Of a DNA stretch of 64,000 bases, positions 1-7,722 are shown in pieces; the first letter of the stretch is position 1; each line of letters starts with the position of its first letter. Position numbers and translations under genes: made by a program. Below the pieces are notes generated by a model that was given only the letters and a program-made list of their open reading frames with translations, was not told the DNA's origin and ran no database searches. Source of the stretch: Rhodospirillaceae bacterium (GTDB taxonomy: Bacteria > Pseudomonadota > Alphaproteobacteria > Thalassobaculales > Thalassobaculaceae); assembly GCA_018401495.1 (NCBI GenBank), contig JAGYJX010000005.1, forward strand, positions 62,001 to 126,000. The letters are read 5' to 3'.

Positions 1-684
1 CTCGGCGAACACCAAGAGCGTGATCGCCGCCATCCACAGCAGGTTCATCACGCCAACCGCGAACAGCAGCGTCATCAGCGGCCAGCAGCAGCCGAGGCAA
101 TAGGCGCCGTGCTCGACGCCCATGCGCAACGCCCCGCCTGGGCCGTCGCGCCAGCGGTTCAGCAGGAAGCTGAAGGGCGGCCGGCAATGCCTGAGGCAAG
201 CCTGCTTCAGCGGGGTGAGCTGGTAGGCGCCGGCCAGCAGGAACAGCCCGCCGCCGACCAGCGCGCTGGTCGGGGTCAGCGCCGGCGACAGCAGTCCCTG
301 CCGGTCCAGCGCCCATTGCAGCACCGTCGCGGCCGCCGAGAAGCCGCCCCACAGCAGCAGGTAGCCGGCCGCGAACAGCGTCACCAGCCCGACCCGGCCG
401 GCGCCCGCGCGATCCCGGTGCAGGGCGGCGAAGGTCAGCAGCATCGGCGCCGCCGTCGGCAGCATCATGCCGACCATCATCGCCGCCCACATGGCGAAGG
501 TCAGCGCGAACGCCGCCGGCGACCAGGCCGGCGCCGCCGGCATCGCCATGCCGGCCATGGCTTCCATGCCGTGGCCGTGATGCAGGGTGTACAGCCAGGC
601 CAGGGCGCTGACGCCGGCCACCGCCAGCAGGACGATGACCCGCTCGCGCAGCAGCAGGCGCGGCAGCGTGGCCTCGGCCGACAC
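1..684 (-). CDS. DUF2182 integral membrane protein (3' end beyond window)
   Basis: The frame opens with GTG directly after the stop codon of the upstream DUF1326 gene and stays open to base 1, so about 228 residues are visible and the C terminus is missing. It is hydrophobic with several membrane segments. A Met/His-rich stretch (HHGHGMEAMAGMAMP) follows the first segment, then MWAAMMVGMMLPTAAPM and a later GAYCLGCCWPLM motif, which together typify DUF2182 (predicted metal-binding membrane proteins). Met, His and Cys clusters suggest copper or another soft metal, but this is inference. Close DUF1326-DUF2182 pairing is common in proteobacteria and supports a shared, still undefined role. Confidence 0.85.
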   Translation of the reverse strand, partial: MSAEATLPRLLLRERVIVLLAVAGVSALAWLYTLHHGHGMEAMAGMAMPAAPAWSPAAFALTFAMWAAMMVGMMLPTAAPMLLTFAALHRDRAGAGRVGLVTLFAAGYLLLWGGFSAAATVLQWALDRQGLLSPALTPTSALVGGGLFLLAGAYQLTPLKQACLRHCRPPFSFLLNRWRDGPGGALRMGVEHGAYCLGCCWPLMTLLFAVGVMNLLWMAAITLLVFAE

Positions 685-1302
685 TCAGGCGCTCCAGGCG
701 AACGGGGCGAAGTGGCCGTTGTTGCCCTTGCCGATCATCTCGAGGTCCAGCCCGAAACCCTGCACGCTGTAGCGACTGGCGCGGGCCAGCGCCAGCCGCC
801 GACCGGCCGGGTGCGAGACGTTGTCGAGCCAGATCGGCTCGCCGCTGCCGTTTCGCGACACCACTGCGGCGATCTCGAAGGACAGCGTTTCGGCGATCGT
901 CACCGAGCGGGTCAGCCCGTCGTCGGCGAAGGTCATCGCCTTGAACTCCACACCGCGGAAATCGCCGACCATGGCCTTGCGGATCATCCCCGGGGTGCCG
1001 CCGACCTCGCCGCTGACGATCGCCGACAGCGCGGCCCGCTGCGCCGCGTCGGCGCGCTCGTCGACCACGCAGCCGAGCACCCAGTTGCCGTCGGCCATCA
1101 CCTTGCCGGAGCGCAGCAGCAGCGCGAAGCCGAGCCCGTCCAGCCGGACCCCGGCGCTTTCCCCCTCCGCGATCCGGAACACCAGGGCGGCGGTGCAATG
1201 GTCCTGCGTGGCCCCCTCCTGCGGGTTGGTGAAGATGCACGGGCACAGGTAGTCGCAGTTGCAGCTTTCCAGGTACTCGCCGCTGATCCGCCAGTCCGTC
1301 AT
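685..1302 (-). CDS. DUF1326 domain protein
   Basis: A 205-residue protein starting MTDWRISGEYLESC, with the family hallmark CNCDYLCPC close to the N terminus and a second region with QDHCTAALVF. The ATG at 1302 is preferred over upstream in-frame starts because the family begins at this residue and a purine-rich GAGGG lies just ahead of it. Its stop abuts the GTG of the DUF2182 gene, so the two are translationally coupled. The cysteine cluster suggests metal or redox binding; the function of the family is unknown. Confidence 0.88.
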   Translation of the reverse strand: MTDWRISGEYLESCNCDYLCPCIFTNPQEGATQDHCTAALVFRIAEGESAGVRLDGLGFALLLRSGKVMADGNWVLGCVVDERADAAQRAALSAIVSGEVGGTPGMIRKAMVGDFRGVEFKAMTFADDGLTRSVTIAETLSFEIAAVVSRNGSGEPIWLDNVSHPAGRRLALARASRYSVQGFGLDLEMIGKGNNGHFAPFAWSA

Positions 1303-1498
1303 GCCGCCCTCACCGGTTCGTCTCGCCCCTGCCACCGCCGACAGGCCCCTCGCCGCAGGATAGTACGGCGACCTCGGGCGTCGGGCCACGTCCCTGTCTC
1401 GTGCCCGATCCGGAACGGCAGTCGTGCCGGCTGCGGGCCGTGCATTCCGGCGCAATCTTGCCATCATGCTGCACCGCAACCACTGGACGGATGACGCG

Positions 1499-2338
1499 AT
1501 GAACGACCAGGCGCCGACCGTGACCTCCAAGACCCAGGCGCTGGCCCGGCGCTACGGCGCCGACGCGGTGCCGGCCGCCGGCCCCTGGAACCAGCACCTC
1601 GACCTGCTGCTGTCGCACCGCTCGGTGCGCGGCTACCGGGGCGACGCCCTGCCGGATGGCACGCTGGAGACCCTGGTCGCCGCCGCCCAGTCCGCCGCCA
1701 CCAGTTCCAACCTGCAGACCTGGTCGGTGGTGGCGGTGACCGACCCGGCGGCCAAGGCGGTGCTGGCGAAGGTCGCCAACAACCAGAAGCACATCGAGCA
1801 GTGCCCGCTGTTCCTGGTCTGGCTGGCCGACATCTCGCGCAACCAGCGCCTGGCCGCCGAGGAGAACGCCGACCTGGTCGCCGCCGGGTACCTGGAGACT
1901 TTCCTGGTCGCCGCGATCGACGCCGCGCTGGCCGCCCAGAACGCCACCGTGGCGGCGGAATCGCTCGGCCTGTCGACGGTCTACATCGGCGCGCTGCGCA
2001 ACGACCCGCTGGCGGTGAAGGAACTGCTCGGCCTGCCGGACGGCACCATGGGGGTGTTCGGGCTGTGCGTCGGGTACGCCGCACCCGACGCCGCCAACGA
2101 GGTCAAGCCCCGGCTGCCGCAACCCGCCGTGCTGTACCGGGGCGCCTACGGCAACCCCGACGAACCAGCCCTGCGGGCGGCCTACGACACCCGGATGGCG
2201 GCGTTCTCGCGGCGCCACGAGATGACCCAGGACACCTGGACCAAGCGGGTGATCAACCGGCTCGGCCACCTGGCGTCGCTGAACGGCCGGGACAAGCTCG
2301 CCGGGATCCTGCAGGCGATGGGCTTCCCGCTGCGCTGA
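1499..2338 (+). CDS. NADPH-dependent nitroreductase family oxidoreductase (NfsA/FRP-like)
   Basis: About 279 residues of the FMN nitroreductase superfamily. HRSVRGYRGD near residue 41 is the FMN-phosphate binding signature and AAQSAATSSNLQTWSVVAV is the second flavin contact region, both in the order seen in NfsA-type enzymes. The C-terminal region, with Tyr-Asp-Thr-Arg and a stretch before the final helix, matches NfsA-like oxidoreductases rather than NfsB. The start is placed at the ATG giving MNDQAPTVTSK, because the upstream in-frame extension is Arg-rich and unlike the family. Expected role: two-electron reduction of nitroaromatics, quinones or flavin using NADPH in the cytoplasm. The natural substrate is unknown. 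It is divergent from the DUF1326 gene. Confidence 0.85.
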   Translation: MNDQAPTVTSKTQALARRYGADAVPAAGPWNQHLDLLLSHRSVRGYRGDALPDGTLETLVAAAQSAATSSNLQTWSVVAVTDPAAKAVLAKVANNQKHIEQCPLFLVWLADISRNQRLAAEENADLVAAGYLETFLVAAIDAALAAQNATVAAESLGLSTVYIGALRNDPLAVKELLGLPDGTMGVFGLCVGYAAPDAANEVKPRLPQPAVLYRGAYGNPDEPALRAAYDTRMAAFSRRHEMTQDTWTKRVINRLGHLASLNGRDKLAGILQAMGFPLR

Positions 2339-2356
2339 CCGGCCGCGGCCCGGCGC

Positions 2357-2648
2357 TCAAGCCGCCCTGGCGGCGCCCGGCCGGGCCTCGGCCTCCTCGA
2401 TCTCGGCGGCGGCGATGACGCGGGCCAGGGCGTCGTGCAGCGCCCTGGCGGAGTCCAGGGTCAGCTCGACCGCCGCCCGGTCGCCCGGGCTCGAGATCCC
2501 GGTTCACGAAGTCGATGAGGATGGCGTCGTTCAGCAGCGCGTGGCTCGGGTGGTCGTAGGAGACCACGGCGTGCGACAGCGCGAACCAGCCGTCGACGCC
2601 GCGGGCGGCGCCCTCGGCGGGAGCGATCTCGACGATCGAGGTGCACAT
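2357..2648 (-). CDS. DUF6295-like small protein, one frameshift
   Basis: The N-terminal part MCTSIVEIAPAEGAARG...HAVVSYDHPSHA...DAILIDFVN resembles the short DUF6295 family. The reading frame is then lost near base 2485, in a GCCCGGGC stretch, and resumes one base over as DRAAVELTLDSARALHDALARV to a TGA at 2357. With one surplus base removed the protein is about 97 residues and colinear with the family, so I treat it as one gene with a likely sequencing insertion. It lies 5 bases after the dienelactone hydrolase stop, on the same strand, so probably in one transcript. Function unknown. Confidence 0.7.
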
Positions 2649-2653
2649 CTGCG

Positions 2654-3400
2654 CTACCCCGCCAGATGCTTGCCGAAGAACGCGAAAATCTTTCCCCAGC
2701 CGTCCATCGCCTGTTCGACCCGGTACATCGGCCGGTGGTGGTAGAAGAAGCCGTGGCCGGCGCCGTCGTAGCGGTGGAACTCGTAGTCCTTGCGGTGCGC
2801 CTTCAGTTCGGCCTCGTGCCGGTCGACCTGCTCCGGGCTCGGCGCGCGGTCCTCGTTGCCGAACAGCCCGAGCAGCGGGCAGGACAGATCCTTCGTCAGG
2901 GCGATCGGCGGCACCGGCTGCTTGGCCGGCCGGTCGTCCTCGGCCTGAACGACACGCCCGCCCCACAGCTCCACCACGGCGTCGATGTTGTCGCGCCGGC
3001 AGGCGTACAGGAACGCCTGACGGCCGCCCGAGCAGCTGCCGATAAGCCCGACCTTGGCGCCGACATAGGGCTGCGCGCGCAGCCACTCGACCGCGCCATT
3101 GGTGTCGCCGACCATCTGGTCGTCGGCCACCCCGCCCTCGGCCCGGGCCCGGGCCGCGACGTCGTCGGCGTGGCCCTCGCCGAGCCGGTGGTAGAGGTTG
3201 TGGCTGATCGCGGCGTAGCCGTGGTGGGCGAACTTGCGGGTCATCTCCCGGTAGAACTCGCCCCAGCCGGGCAAATGGTGGATCAGCACCACGCCGGGGA
3301 ACGGCCCCGGCCCCATCGGCCGCGCCAGATAGGCCGAGATCGGCTCGTGGTTGTTGCCCGGAATCGTGACGGATTCCGCGATCATGCTTTCGTACGCCAT
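2654..3400 (-). CDS. dienelactone hydrolase family protein
   Basis: 248-residue alpha/beta hydrolase. The nucleophile elbow is GSCSGG, with Cys as nucleophile as in dienelactone hydrolases. The acid lies in the FGNEDRAPSP loop and the His in GAGHGFF, so the Cys-Asp-His triad is intact. The HHLPGWGEF loop after the first strands supplies the oxyanion region. The ATG giving MAYESMI is chosen since GGAGAGGTGGAG lies just upstream; a GTG 9 bases earlier is possible. Likely hydrolyses a lactone or ester in aromatic or xenobiotic breakdown, but no catabolic partners other than the DUF6295-like gene are adjacent, so the substrate is not assignable. Confidence 0.88.
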   Translation of the reverse strand: MAYESMIAESVTIPGNNHEPISAYLARPMGPGPFPGVVLIHHLPGWGEFYREMTRKFAHHGYAAISHNLYHRLGEGHADDVAARARAEGGVADDQMVGDTNGAVEWLRAQPYVGAKVGLIGSCSGGRQAFLYACRRDNIDAVVELWGGRVVQAEDDRPAKQPVPPIALTKDLSCPLLGLFGNEDRAPSPEQVDRHEAELKAHRKDYEFHRYDGAGHGFFYHHRPMYRVEQAMDGWGKIFAFFGKHLAG

Positions 3401-3507
3401 GGTCTCCACCTCTCCGCGTCACGGCAACCGACGTCCGCCGCCGCTACGGCGGCGGACGGACGAGCCTAGCACGGCGAACCGCGCCGCGGCAGCGGCGGAA
3501 CCCCGCC

Positions 3508-5085
3508 CTACGCCGCCCGCGCGAAGCTGGCGGTCTGGGCCAGCGCCCAGGGCCGGGCGAACGGCAGCGGGCAGTCGGTGTGCGACAGCTGGCCGGTCTC
3601 CAGTCGGACGTGCAGCAGGCTGCCGGGGTCGGAGGTGCGGATGTGCAGCAGGTCGACGGTGATCTGGTCCGGCCGGTCGAGCCCCATCGCGCCCAGCATC
3701 TCGCCGAACCCGACCAGGGTGTTGCGGTGGAAGCTGGCGACCCGGGTCGCCTTCTCGGGGACCACCAGGGCGCGCTGGCGGGTGTCGTCCTGGGTGGCGA
3801 CCCCGGTCGGGCAGCGGTTGGTGTGGCACGACCGGGCCTGGATGCAGCCGAGCGCGAACATGAAGCCGCGCGCCGAGTTGCACCAGTCGGCGCCGAGCGC
3901 CAGGGCGGCGGCGATGTCGGCGCCGGAGATGATCTTGCCGCTGGCGCCGAGCCGGATGCGGTCGCGGATGCCGGCGCCGATCAGGGTCATGTTGACGAAG
4001 TGCAGCCCCTCGCGCAGCGGCATGCCGACGCTGTTGGTGAACTCCACCGGCGCCGCCCCGGTGCCGCCCTCGCTGCCGTCGACGACGATGAAGTCCGGGT
4101 AGATGCCCTCCTCCACCATGGCCTTGACGATCGCCATGAACTCGTGGGGATGCCCGACGCACAGCTTGAAGCCGACCGGCTTGCCCTGGCTGAGGTCGCG
4201 CAGCCGCGCGAGGAACCGCACGAACTCCACCGGCGTCGAGAACGCCGGGTGGGCCGCCGGCGACACGCAGTCGATCCCCATCGGGATGCCGCGCGCCTCG
4301 ACGATCTCCGGCGTGATCTTCGACGCCGGCAGCACGCCGCCGTGGCCGGGCTTGGCGCCCTGGGACAGCTTGACCTCGATCATCCGGATCTGCGGGTCGG
4401 CGGACTGGCGGGCGAACTTCTCGGCGTCGAAGCCGCCGTCGTCGGTGCGGCAGCCGAAATAGCCGGAGCCGAGTTCCCAGATCAGGTCGCCGCCGTGCTG
4501 GCGGTGGTAGCGCGAGATCCCGCCCTCGCCGGTGTCGTGGGCGAAGCCGCCGATCTTGGCGCCCTTGTTCAGGGCCTGGATGGCGTTGCCGCTGAGCGCG
4601 CCGAAGCTCATCGCCGAGATGTTGAACAGCGAGATCTGGTAGGGCTGACGGCAGGCCGCGCCGCCGACCGGCACCCGGAAGTCGAAGCTGGCGAAGTGGC
4701 GCGGGGCGAGCGAATGGGTGAAGTAGGTGTACTCCGGCTTGTAGACGTCGAGCTGGGTCCCGAACGGGACGGTCTGCACCTCCTCCTTGGCGCGCTGGTA
4801 GACCAGCGAGCGCTGCTCGCGGTTGAACGGGAACGCGTCGGCGTCGCTCTCGATCAGGTACTGGCGGATCTCCGGGCGGATGCCCTCGAACAGCCAGCGC
4901 ATGTGAGCGATGACCGGGTAGTTGCGCATCAGGCTGTGCCGCGTCTGGCGCAGGTCGTAGACGCCGAGCGCGACCAGGGGACCGGCCAGGGCAAGCGCCA
5001 GCCAGCCGTACCACGCGCCCGACGCGCCGACGATCAGCCCGATCGCGGCGACGCCGCTCAGGGCCCAGAAGACCGAGTACCGCAT
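3508..5085 (-). CDS. FMN-binding glutamate synthase family protein
   Basis: 525 residues beginning MRYSVFWALSGVAAIGLIVG, with two hydrophobic segments in the first 45 residues, then the large GltB central/FMN (GltS) domain. Diagnostic stretches are FNISAMSFGALSGNAIQALN, GEGGISRYHRQHGGDLIWE, KLSQGAKPGHGGVLP, DGSEGGTGAAP and the CysX5-type cluster region ALGCIQARSCHTNRCPTGVA. Stand-alone, membrane-anchored versions of this domain occur in many proteobacteria without the glutaminase domain, so it is probably not GOGAT itself; an amine/glutamate oxidoreductase role is inferred. The ATG at 5085 is preceded by GGGAGGG. Confidence 0.88.
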   Translation of the reverse strand: MRYSVFWALSGVAAIGLIVGASGAWYGWLALALAGPLVALGVYDLRQTRHSLMRNYPVIAHMRWLFEGIRPEIRQYLIESDADAFPFNREQRSLVYQRAKEEVQTVPFGTQLDVYKPEYTYFTHSLAPRHFASFDFRVPVGGAACRQPYQISLFNISAMSFGALSGNAIQALNKGAKIGGFAHDTGEGGISRYHRQHGGDLIWELGSGYFGCRTDDGGFDAEKFARQSADPQIRMIEVKLSQGAKPGHGGVLPASKITPEIVEARGIPMGIDCVSPAAHPAFSTPVEFVRFLARLRDLSQGKPVGFKLCVGHPHEFMAIVKAMVEEGIYPDFIVVDGSEGGTGAAPVEFTNSVGMPLREGLHFVNMTLIGAGIRDRIRLGASGKIISGADIAAALALGADWCNSARGFMFALGCIQARSCHTNRCPTGVATQDDTRQRALVVPEKATRVASFHRNTLVGFGEMLGAMGLDRPDQITVDLLHIRTSDPGSLLHVRLETGQLSHTDCPLPFARPWALAQTASFARAA

Positions 5086-5265
5086 GTTCCCTCCCCCAAG
5101 CGGACGCCGCATCGGCGGATCCCACGCCGAGCGTATCGGCGAACCGATGAAGAGGACATTAAGGTTAAACCCCGGCGATACCCGGCCGCCGGGCCGCGAC
5201 CGGTTCACACCCGGGCGTGGCGGGTCTATCGTTCGACCACCCGCCCCTGACCCGTCCCGGTCCCC

Positions 5266-5901
5266 ATGCCTTCCCTGAGCGAACAGACGACGATCCCGTC
5301 GCCCCCGGACACGGTGTGGCCGCTGCTGAGCGACCCGGCGCTGATCGCGTCGTGCATCCCGGGCGCCAGCCTGGCCCCGGACCAGGGCGACGGGCTGTGG
5401 CGCGGCTCGATCCGGGTCAAGTTCGGGCCGACGGTCGCCACCTTCCGCGGCGAGGCCAGCCTCGTCTACGACCACGCCGCCCGGCGCTGCACCATCGAGG
5501 GCCGCGGCATCGACCAGCGCGGCGCCTCGCACGCCCTCGCCTCCGGCACGGTGACCGCCTCGGGCGAGGCCGAGACGGTGCTGGCGGTCGACGGCGAGTT
5601 CACGGTCACCGGGCCGCTCGAGGGCTTCGCCAACGCCGGCGGCGTGCACGTGGCGCGCGCCCTGCTCGCCGAGTTCTCGACCAACCTCGCCAGGCTGGTC
5701 GCCGAGCGCGCGGCGCCGGCCGCCGCCGCACCGGTCGACGACACGGGTGAGGCCCCGGCGAGCCCCGGCGGACCTCAGATCGCCGCGGCGCCGCCCCCAC
5801 CCCCGTCCCCGCAACCCGCCGCCGAGCTCAGCGCCGGCCGCCTGCTGTGGCGCGCCCTGCTGTCGTGGCTCGGATCGCTCTTCGGTCGAGGAAAGCCATG
5901 A
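5266..5901 (+). CDS. CoxG-like SRPBCC domain protein
   Basis: 211 residues. Residues 1-145 are a CoxG/SRPBCC lipid- or ligand-binding fold: it starts with SEQTTIPSPPDTVWPLLSDPALIASCIPGA, typical of carbon monoxide dehydrogenase subunit G. A Pro/Ala-rich linker follows, then a short hydrophobic tail (LLWRALLSWLGSLFG) that may anchor it to the membrane, as described for CoxG. It overlaps the next gene by ATGA, so the two products are made together. No molybdenum hydroxylase (coxMSL) genes are nearby; the association here is with a thiamine-diphosphate enzyme, which is unusual for the family. Confidence 0.85.
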   Translation: MPSLSEQTTIPSPPDTVWPLLSDPALIASCIPGASLAPDQGDGLWRGSIRVKFGPTVATFRGEASLVYDHAARRCTIEGRGIDQRGASHALASGTVTASGEAETVLAVDGEFTVTGPLEGFANAGGVHVARALLAEFSTNLARLVAERAAPAAAAPVDDTGEAPASPGGPQIAAAPPPPPSPQPAAELSAGRLLWRALLSWLGSLFGRGKP

Positions 5902-7568
5902 ACCCGAGCAAGCTCCAGGTCACCGACATGCTGGTCAAGGCGTTCGTCGCCGAGGGTGTGGAGGTGCTGTTCACGCTGATGGGCGACGCCAACATGTACT
6001 GGTCGGCGGCGATGGCGAAGCAGCCCGGCGTCAAGGTGGTGCACGCCCGTCACGAGCACTCGGCCTGCGCCATGGCCGACGGCTACGCCCGCATGACCGG
6101 CAAGGTCGGCGTGGCGTCGACCACCTGCGGCCCCGGCTTCACCCAGATCATGACGGCGCTGGCGATGGCGGCGCGCGCCAACACCCCGATGGTGGTGTTC
6201 GCCGGCGACGCGCCGATCGGTGCGGCCTGGTACCTGCAGCAGATCGACATGGCGCCGCTGGCCCTGGCGACCGGCGCCCATTACGTCACGGTCAAGAGCA
6301 TCGACCGCCTGCTCGACAACGTGCGCGAGGCCTTCATCGTCGCCAAGGTCGAGCGCCGGCCGGTGGTGCTGAGCATCCCGATGGATTTGCAGAAGAAGGA
6401 TTACCCCTACCTCGCCGAGTACATGCCGTCCGAGGGCTTCGTGCCGGCGCCGCAACGCCCGCATCCCGACCCCGAGATGGTCGAGCGCGTCGTCGACCTG
6501 ATCGCCGAGGCCGAGAAGCCGATCGTCATCGCCGGGCGCGGCGCCGCCCGTTCGGGCGCGCGCGCGGCGCTGGAGGCGCTCGGCGAGCGTTCCGGCGCGC
6601 TGCTCGCCAACTCGCTGCTCGGCAAGGGGCTGTTCGAGGGCAGCAAGTGGGCCATCGGCATCGCCGGGGCCTTCGCCAGCGACTACGCCCGCGAGCGTTT
6701 CGCCGAGAGCGACCTGGTGATCGGCGTCGGCGCCGGTCTCGGTCACTACACCACCGAGGGCGGCTATCTGTATCCCGGCGCCCAGGTGGTGCAGATCGAC
6801 ACCAACCCGCGCGGTCTGTGGCAGGGGCTGCGCACCGCCGATCTGCACGTTCGCGCCGACGCCCGCGCCGCCGCCGAGGCGATCGTCGCCGCCCTCGACC
6901 GGCGCGGCGTTGCGCGCACCGGATTCCGAACCCCCGATATCGCCGCCGCGATCGCCGCCGACGTGCCGGACGGCAAGGCCTACACGCCGCAGCCGGGGCT
7001 GCTCGACCCGCGCAAGGCGATCCTGGAACTCGACGCGGTGGTGCCGAAGGACTGGGACGTGGTGGTCGGCGTCGGCCACTACTTCTCGATTGCGCTTACC
7101 CACATGCGCGGCCGGCCGACCGACAAGATCCACGTGATCGGCGATTTCGGCGGCATCGGCTCGGGCCTGCCCGCCGCCATCGGCGTCGCCGCGGCGCGCG
7201 GCGACGGCAAGGTGCTGCTGATCGAGGGCGACGGCAGCCTGTACATGCACGTCCAGGAACTGGAGACCATCCGCCGCCACGGCATCCAGCTGCTGGTGGC
7301 GATCATGAACGACGGCGGCTACGGCGCCGAGTTCCACAAGTTCCGGGCCGGCGGGTTCGATCCCGCCGAAGCCATCCACGGCCGCGGCGACCTGGCGGGG
7401 GTGGCCACCGGCTTCGGCCTGCGCGGCACCACCGTCGCCGACCTCGGCCGCTGCCGGACCCTGTTCGAGGAGCACCAGGCCGCCAACACCGCCGGGCTGT
7501 GGGACTTCCAGATCGACGACCTGATCCCGTCGCGCGCCTACCGCCGGATCCACTACGGCGAGGCGTAG
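5898..7568 (+). CDS. thiamine-diphosphate-dependent enzyme, acetolactate synthase-like
   Basis: 556 residues with the three ThDP domains in order: N-terminal Pyr domain with the catalytic Glu in HARHEHSACAMADGYARMTG, central Rossmann-like domain (PIVIAGRGAARSG; VVQIDTNPRG), and C-terminal PP domain with the GDG...N diphosphate/Mg site from GDGSLYMHVQELETIRRHG to IMNDGGYGAEF. No separate regulatory subunit gene lies beside it, and coupling to CoxG argues against housekeeping acetolactate synthase; it may be a decarboxylase or ligase of the oxalyl-CoA/benzoylformate group. The reaction cannot be fixed from sequence. The start overlaps the CoxG stop (ATGA). Confidence 0.85.
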   Translation: MNPSKLQVTDMLVKAFVAEGVEVLFTLMGDANMYWSAAMAKQPGVKVVHARHEHSACAMADGYARMTGKVGVASTTCGPGFTQIMTALAMAARANTPMVVFAGDAPIGAAWYLQQIDMAPLALATGAHYVTVKSIDRLLDNVREAFIVAKVERRPVVLSIPMDLQKKDYPYLAEYMPSEGFVPAPQRPHPDPEMVERVVDLIAEAEKPIVIAGRGAARSGARAALEALGERSGALLANSLLGKGLFEGSKWAIGIAGAFASDYARERFAESDLVIGVGAGLGHYTTEGGYLYPGAQVVQIDTNPRGLWQGLRTADLHVRADARAAAEAIVAALDRRGVARTGFRTPDIAAAIAADVPDGKAYTPQPGLLDPRKAILELDAVVPKDWDVVVGVGHYFSIALTHMRGRPTDKIHVIGDFGGIGSGLPAAIGVAAARGDGKVLLIEGDGSLYMHVQELETIRRHGIQLLVAIMNDGGYGAEFHKFRAGGFDPAEAIHGRGDLAGVATGFGLRGTTVADLGRCRTLFEEHQAANTAGLWDFQIDDLIPSRAYRRIHYGEA

Positions 7569-7584
7569 CCGCCACTCCTGACCC

Positions 7585-7700
7585 GCCCTTCGTGGCCGCG
7601 CGCCGCGCGGCACCTCAGGGCGACAGACTTTAATTCATTGTAATCGTTTGGTATTTCTCTGTCGCCCTGAGGTGCCCCGCGTAGCGGGGCCACGAAGGGC
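7585..7700. repeat. inverted pair of REP-like palindromes (cruciform)
   Basis: Two arms of 42 bases (7585-7626 and 7659-7700) flank a 32-base AT-rich core. The outer (CCCTTCGTGGC / GCCACGAAGGG) and inner (CACCTCAGGGCGACAG / CTGTCGCCCTGAGGTG) portions are complementary between arms. The middle of each arm is itself a GC-rich hairpin (CCCCGCGTAGCGGGG in the right arm) whose sequence differs between the arms. This is the architecture of a BIME/REP pair. It sits between convergent genes, where it could also act as a bidirectional terminator. Confidence 0.8.
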
Positions 7701-7722
7701 CTGACGGGAACGGGCGCTGCCC

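Noticed and set aside
109..1494. Long plus-strand open frame opposite the DUF2182/DUF1326 genes
   Set aside because: Arg/Gln/His-rich composition typical of an antisense frame in GC-rich DNA; the minus strand holds two well-supported families.
3419..5125. Alternative long minus-strand frame over the FMN enzyme gene
   Set aside because: Out-of-frame, Arg/Pro/Gly-rich shadow of the GltS-domain gene.
5145..5180. CtrA site TTAAGGTTAA ahead of the CoxG gene
   Set aside because: The two TTAA elements are 2 bases apart, not 7.
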